Source: JBCBEX01 sp039177895 (GTDB taxonomy: Bacteria > Bacteroidota > Rhodothermia > Rhodothermales > Rubricoccaceae). Taken from it: DNA of 7,585 nt. The stretch covers positions 1 to 7,585 of the forward strand of contig JBCDFO010000243.1 in the NCBI GenBank assembly GCA_039177895.1, read 5' to 3'. The notes under the pieces were generated by a model, which was not told the DNA's origin, did no database searches, and was given only the letters and a program-made list of their open reading frames with translations. Positions 5,986-7,585 of the stretch are shown here, piece by piece. How positions within the stretch are numbered: position 1 is the stretch's first letter; every line of letters starts with the position of its first letter. The translations under genes were made by a program, and so were the position numbers.

Positions 5986-6011
5986 GGCTCGTAGGTGAGG
6001 TTCGGCGCGAG
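5986..6011. repeat. Direct repeat, left copy (flanks the toxin-antitoxin pair)
   Basis: These 26 bases match 6581-6606 at 25 positions; the single difference is T at 5996 versus C at 6591. The copy codes on the minus strand for LAPNLTYE, the start of the metH-tail remnant, and ends 10 bp from the toxin stop codon. Confidence 0.9.
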
Positions 6012-6021
6012 TATGTTCGCT

Positions 6022-6306
6022 TCACGGCCCAAACGGCTTCGCTGAATGGAAGACAGTCAACACCTTCAGTTCGTCCCCAGTGACGTAACACAGGAGCCTG
6101 TAGCCTCGATGGACAACCTCGCGCAGCGCCTCGTCGCCGATTTCAGGCACGACGCGTCCGGATTGGGGAAACAACCCCAGGCGCTCCGTCGCGCCAAATA
6201 GGTCTTCCCACAGCTTGCGGCCCCGGCGCGGCGAGGTCTCCGCGATGAAGTCACAGATCGCGTCCAACTCGTCCAGCGCCTTCGAGGACCACGTTACGCG
6301 CGCCAT
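6022..6306 (-). CDS. RelE/ParE superfamily toxin
   Basis: A 94-residue protein starting MARVTWSSKALDELDAICDF, with FPQSGRVVPEIGDEALREV (46-64), YRLLCYV (69-75) and KVLTVFHSAKPF (81-92). These are the typical helix, PxxGRxVPE, RE, YR and VxHxxR-like positions of RelE/ParE fold toxins. Such toxins either cut mRNA on the ribosome (RelE) or block gyrase (ParE); the sequence alone does not decide which, though the longer N-terminal helical part looks more ParE-like. The start codon lies inside the antitoxin gene (13-bp overlap), the usual sign of translational coupling. The 3' end stops 10 bp from the metH-tail remnant. It is intact, with no frameshift. Confidence 0.88.
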   Translation of the reverse strand: MARVTWSSKALDELDAICDFIAETSPRRGRKLWEDLFGATERLGLFPQSGRVVPEIGDEALREVVHRGYRLLCYVTGDELKVLTVFHSAKPFGP

Positions 6307-6494
6307 TTCTCCTCGAAGCGACGACGGGCCTCCTCCTGCGGCACAAACGCGTCGGTGTCGACCCGGCTCACGCCCTCCTGGATGCGGATGAGGTCGTAGA
6401 GCGTCTCCATTGCGTCCTCGAACGTGGCGTCGTCGGGGAGGGCGCGGATTGCGGAGAGCGCGCGGTCTTTGGGAGAAGCAGCGGTCGTGTCCAT
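6294..6494 (-). CDS. Small antitoxin partner of the RelE/ParE toxin
   Basis: A 66-residue protein beginning MDTTAASPKDRALSAIRALP, with DDATFEDAMETLYDLIRIQEG (21-41), VDTDAFVPQEEARRRFEEKW (45-64). This pattern, a helix after PDDAT, then G...D......VP.EE....F..KW, occurs in small antitoxins encoded just before RelE/ParE toxins and is often annotated only as hypothetical. No ribbon-helix-helix or HTH motif is evident, so its DNA-binding mode is unclear. The frame extends 20 codons upstream into metH, but the ATG at 6494 lies 19 bp after the metH stop and fits best. No promoter was seen between them, so it may be transcribed with metH. Confidence 0.8.
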   Translation of the reverse strand: MDTTAASPKDRALSAIRALPDDATFEDAMETLYDLIRIQEGVSRVDTDAFVPQEEARRRFEEKWRA

Positions 6495-6513
6495 GCGTCG
6501 TGTACGGGCCGGT

Positions 6514-7585
6514 CTACGATGCGTTCTGCACCACCGCGATGCCCTCGGCCACACCGTCGCCTGAGATCGTGGGCGCAGCAGGCTCGTAGGCGAGGTTCGG
6601 CGCGAGCCAGCGCTCGACTTCGGCGACGGGCATGCCTTTGCGACGGGCGTAGTCGGCGACCTGGTCGGGTCCGAGCACGCCGAGGTTGAAGTAGGCCGCG
6701 TCGGGGTGCGCGAAGTAGAGCCCGCACACGCTCGCGGCGGGCGTCATGGCGAGGTGCTCCGTCAGGCCCATGTCGGCATTCCCGAACGCGTCGAGCAGTT
6801 CGAAGAGCTTGACCTTCTCGGTGTGGTCGGGCTGCGCGGGGTAGCCCGGCGCGGGGCGGATGCCGTCGTACTTCTCGCGGATGAGCGACACGTTGTCGAG
6901 CGCCTCGTCGGGCGCGTAGCCCCATGCCGTGCGGCGTACGTGCAGGTGGAGCCACTCAGCGGAGGCTTCGGCGAGACGGTCGCCGAGCGCCTTGGCGAGG
7001 ATCGCGTTGTAGTCGTCGTGGTCGGCCTCGAACTCGGCCACCAGTTTGTCCATCCCGATGCCCGCGGTGACGGCGAACGCGCCGAGGTAGTCGCCATAGC
7101 CCGAGGTCTTGGGAGCCACAAGGTCGGCGAGGGCGCGGTTGGGCTTGCCGGGCGTCTTGGCGGTCTGCTGGCGCAGCGTGTGGAAGCGCGCGACGATGTT
7201 CGTGCGGTCCTCGCTGGCGTAGAGTTCCACGTCGTCGCCGTCGGAGTTGGCGGGCCAGAGGCCGTAGACCCCGTGCGCCGTGAGCAGTTTTTCCTCGATG
7301 ATGCGGTCCAGCAAGTCGTTCGCGTCGGCGAAGAGCTTGCGCGCCGCCTCGCCACGGACCTTGTCGTCGAGGATCTGCGGGTACTTGCCCTTCATCTCCC
7401 ACGAGATGAAGAACGGCGTCCAGTCGATGTAGTCGCGCAGGACTGCGAGGTCGATATCGCGGACGACGTGCACGCCCGGCTCGTTGGGCGCGACGATCTC
7501 GGTGGCGTCCCAGTCGATTTCCTGGCGGTTGGCCTGGGCTTCTTCGAGCGAGAGCAGCGTCGTCTTGCGCTGGCGGGCGGCGTGC
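6514..7585 (-). CDS. metH: Methionine synthase (cobalamin-dependent), C-terminal activation domain (5' part outside window)
   Basis: The frame is open to the window edge and gives the last 356 residues of MetH, which methylates homocysteine with methyltetrahydrofolate through cobalamin. The visible part begins HAARQRKTTLLSLEEAQANR, the linker after the B12 domain, and continues into the S-adenosylmethionine-binding reactivation domain: IDWTPFFISWEMKGKYPQIL, GLWPANSDGDDVELY, LRQQTAKTPGKPNRALADLV, APKTSGYGDYLGAFAVT, HDDYNAILAKALGDRLAEA, WGYAPDE, GIRPAPGYPAQPDHTEK, YFAHPDAAYF, DQVADYARRKGM and EVERWLAPNL. RPAPGYP and DWTPFF contain known AdoMet ligands in the E. coli enzyme. After LAPNLAYE there is an extra tail of about 22 residues that corresponds to the second, orphan tail at 5913-6011. 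The antitoxin gene follows at 19 bp. Confidence 0.97.
   Translation of the reverse strand, partial: HAARQRKTTLLSLEEAQANRQEIDWDATEIVAPNEPGVHVVRDIDLAVLRDYIDWTPFFISWEMKGKYPQILDDKVRGEAARKLFADANDLLDRIIEEKLLTAHGVYGLWPANSDGDDVELYASEDRTNIVARFHTLRQQTAKTPGKPNRALADLVAPKTSGYGDYLGAFAVTAGIGMDKLVAEFEADHDDYNAILAKALGDRLAEASAEWLHLHVRRTAWGYAPDEALDNVSLIREKYDGIRPAPGYPAQPDHTEKVKLFELLDAFGNADMGLTEHLAMTPAASVCGLYFAHPDAAYFNLGVLGPDQVADYARRKGMPVAEVERWLAPNLAYEPAAPTISGDGVAEGIAVVQNAS
6581..6606. repeat. Direct repeat, right copy (inside metH 3' end)
   Basis: Partner of 5986-6011, 25 of 26 bases identical, same orientation, 595 bp apart. It codes for LAPNLAYE near the end of metH. The interval between the copies contains the new metH tail and the complete antitoxin-toxin pair. 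Confidence 0.9.

Larger units (their letters stand above)
5913..6011 (-). pseudogene. Orphan second copy of the metH 3' end
   Basis: On the minus strand this stretch reads without interruption as 32 residues beginning LAPNLTYEPSAP and ending VVEAVVREG before TAG (5915-5913). The intact metH upstream ends with LAPNLAYEPAAP and later AEGIAVVQ, so the two are clearly homologous tails. No start codon or preceding metH sequence is present; 10 bp before it lies the stop of the toxin gene. I read it as the leftover of the ancestral metH terminus, cut off when the toxin-antitoxin pair arrived. A tandem duplication followed by divergence is the alternative. It is probably not translated. Confidence 0.75.

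Noticed and set aside
1..7585. CRISPR arrays, tRNA or rRNA genes, transposases
   Set aside because: No regular repeat-spacer series, no cloverleaf or rRNA-like sequence and no transposase motifs were seen; the TA region shows repeats but no recombinase.

Overview
This is a GC-rich chromosomal window that carries the replication-initiation region of a bacterium. I infer Rhodothermota or a related Bacteroidota lineage. The reasons are the DnaA N-terminus (PHDIWDRCL, QSYRTWF, FYYEWIEEHY), a beta clamp ending in MPVML, start codons without Shine-Dalgarno sequences, and -7 promoter elements of the Bacteroidota type TAnnTTTG. The lineage is inferred from protein and promoter style and was not tested by a search.

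Layout. The 3' end of a 6-phosphofructokinase gene (plus strand) converges on dnaN (minus strand), with a strong hairpin between them that can serve both. dnaA lies upstream of dnaN on the minus strand. Their 160-bp intergenic region holds a perfect DnaA box, a promoter-like sequence for dnaN, and an 11-bp sequence present three times, once inverted. Upstream of dnaA is a gene-free stretch of about 610 bp with a perfect DnaA box, several near-perfect boxes and an AT-rich patch of about 57 bp; this is the likely oriC. Transcribed away from it on the plus strand are a YceD/DUF177 gene, rpmF (L32) and plsX, the classic link between ribosome assembly and phospholipid synthesis.

The right-hand part is minus strand: the 3' end of metH (activation domain of cobalamin-dependent methionine synthase), followed at once by a small antitoxin-toxin pair of the RelE/ParE type. 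Beyond the toxin stop codon lies a second, degenerate but still open copy of the metH 3' end. It begins with a 26-bp near-exact direct repeat and ends 12 bp from plsX. The simplest reading is that a toxin-antitoxin cassette of about 0.6 kb was inserted at the 3' end of metH and supplied or left a replacement tail, while the ancestral tail remains next to plsX.

Genes on both sides of the putative origin (dnaA-dnaN leftward; yceD-rpmF-plsX rightward) run with the expected forks. pfkA and metH-TA run toward the origin. No CRISPR array, tRNA, rRNA or transposase was seen.
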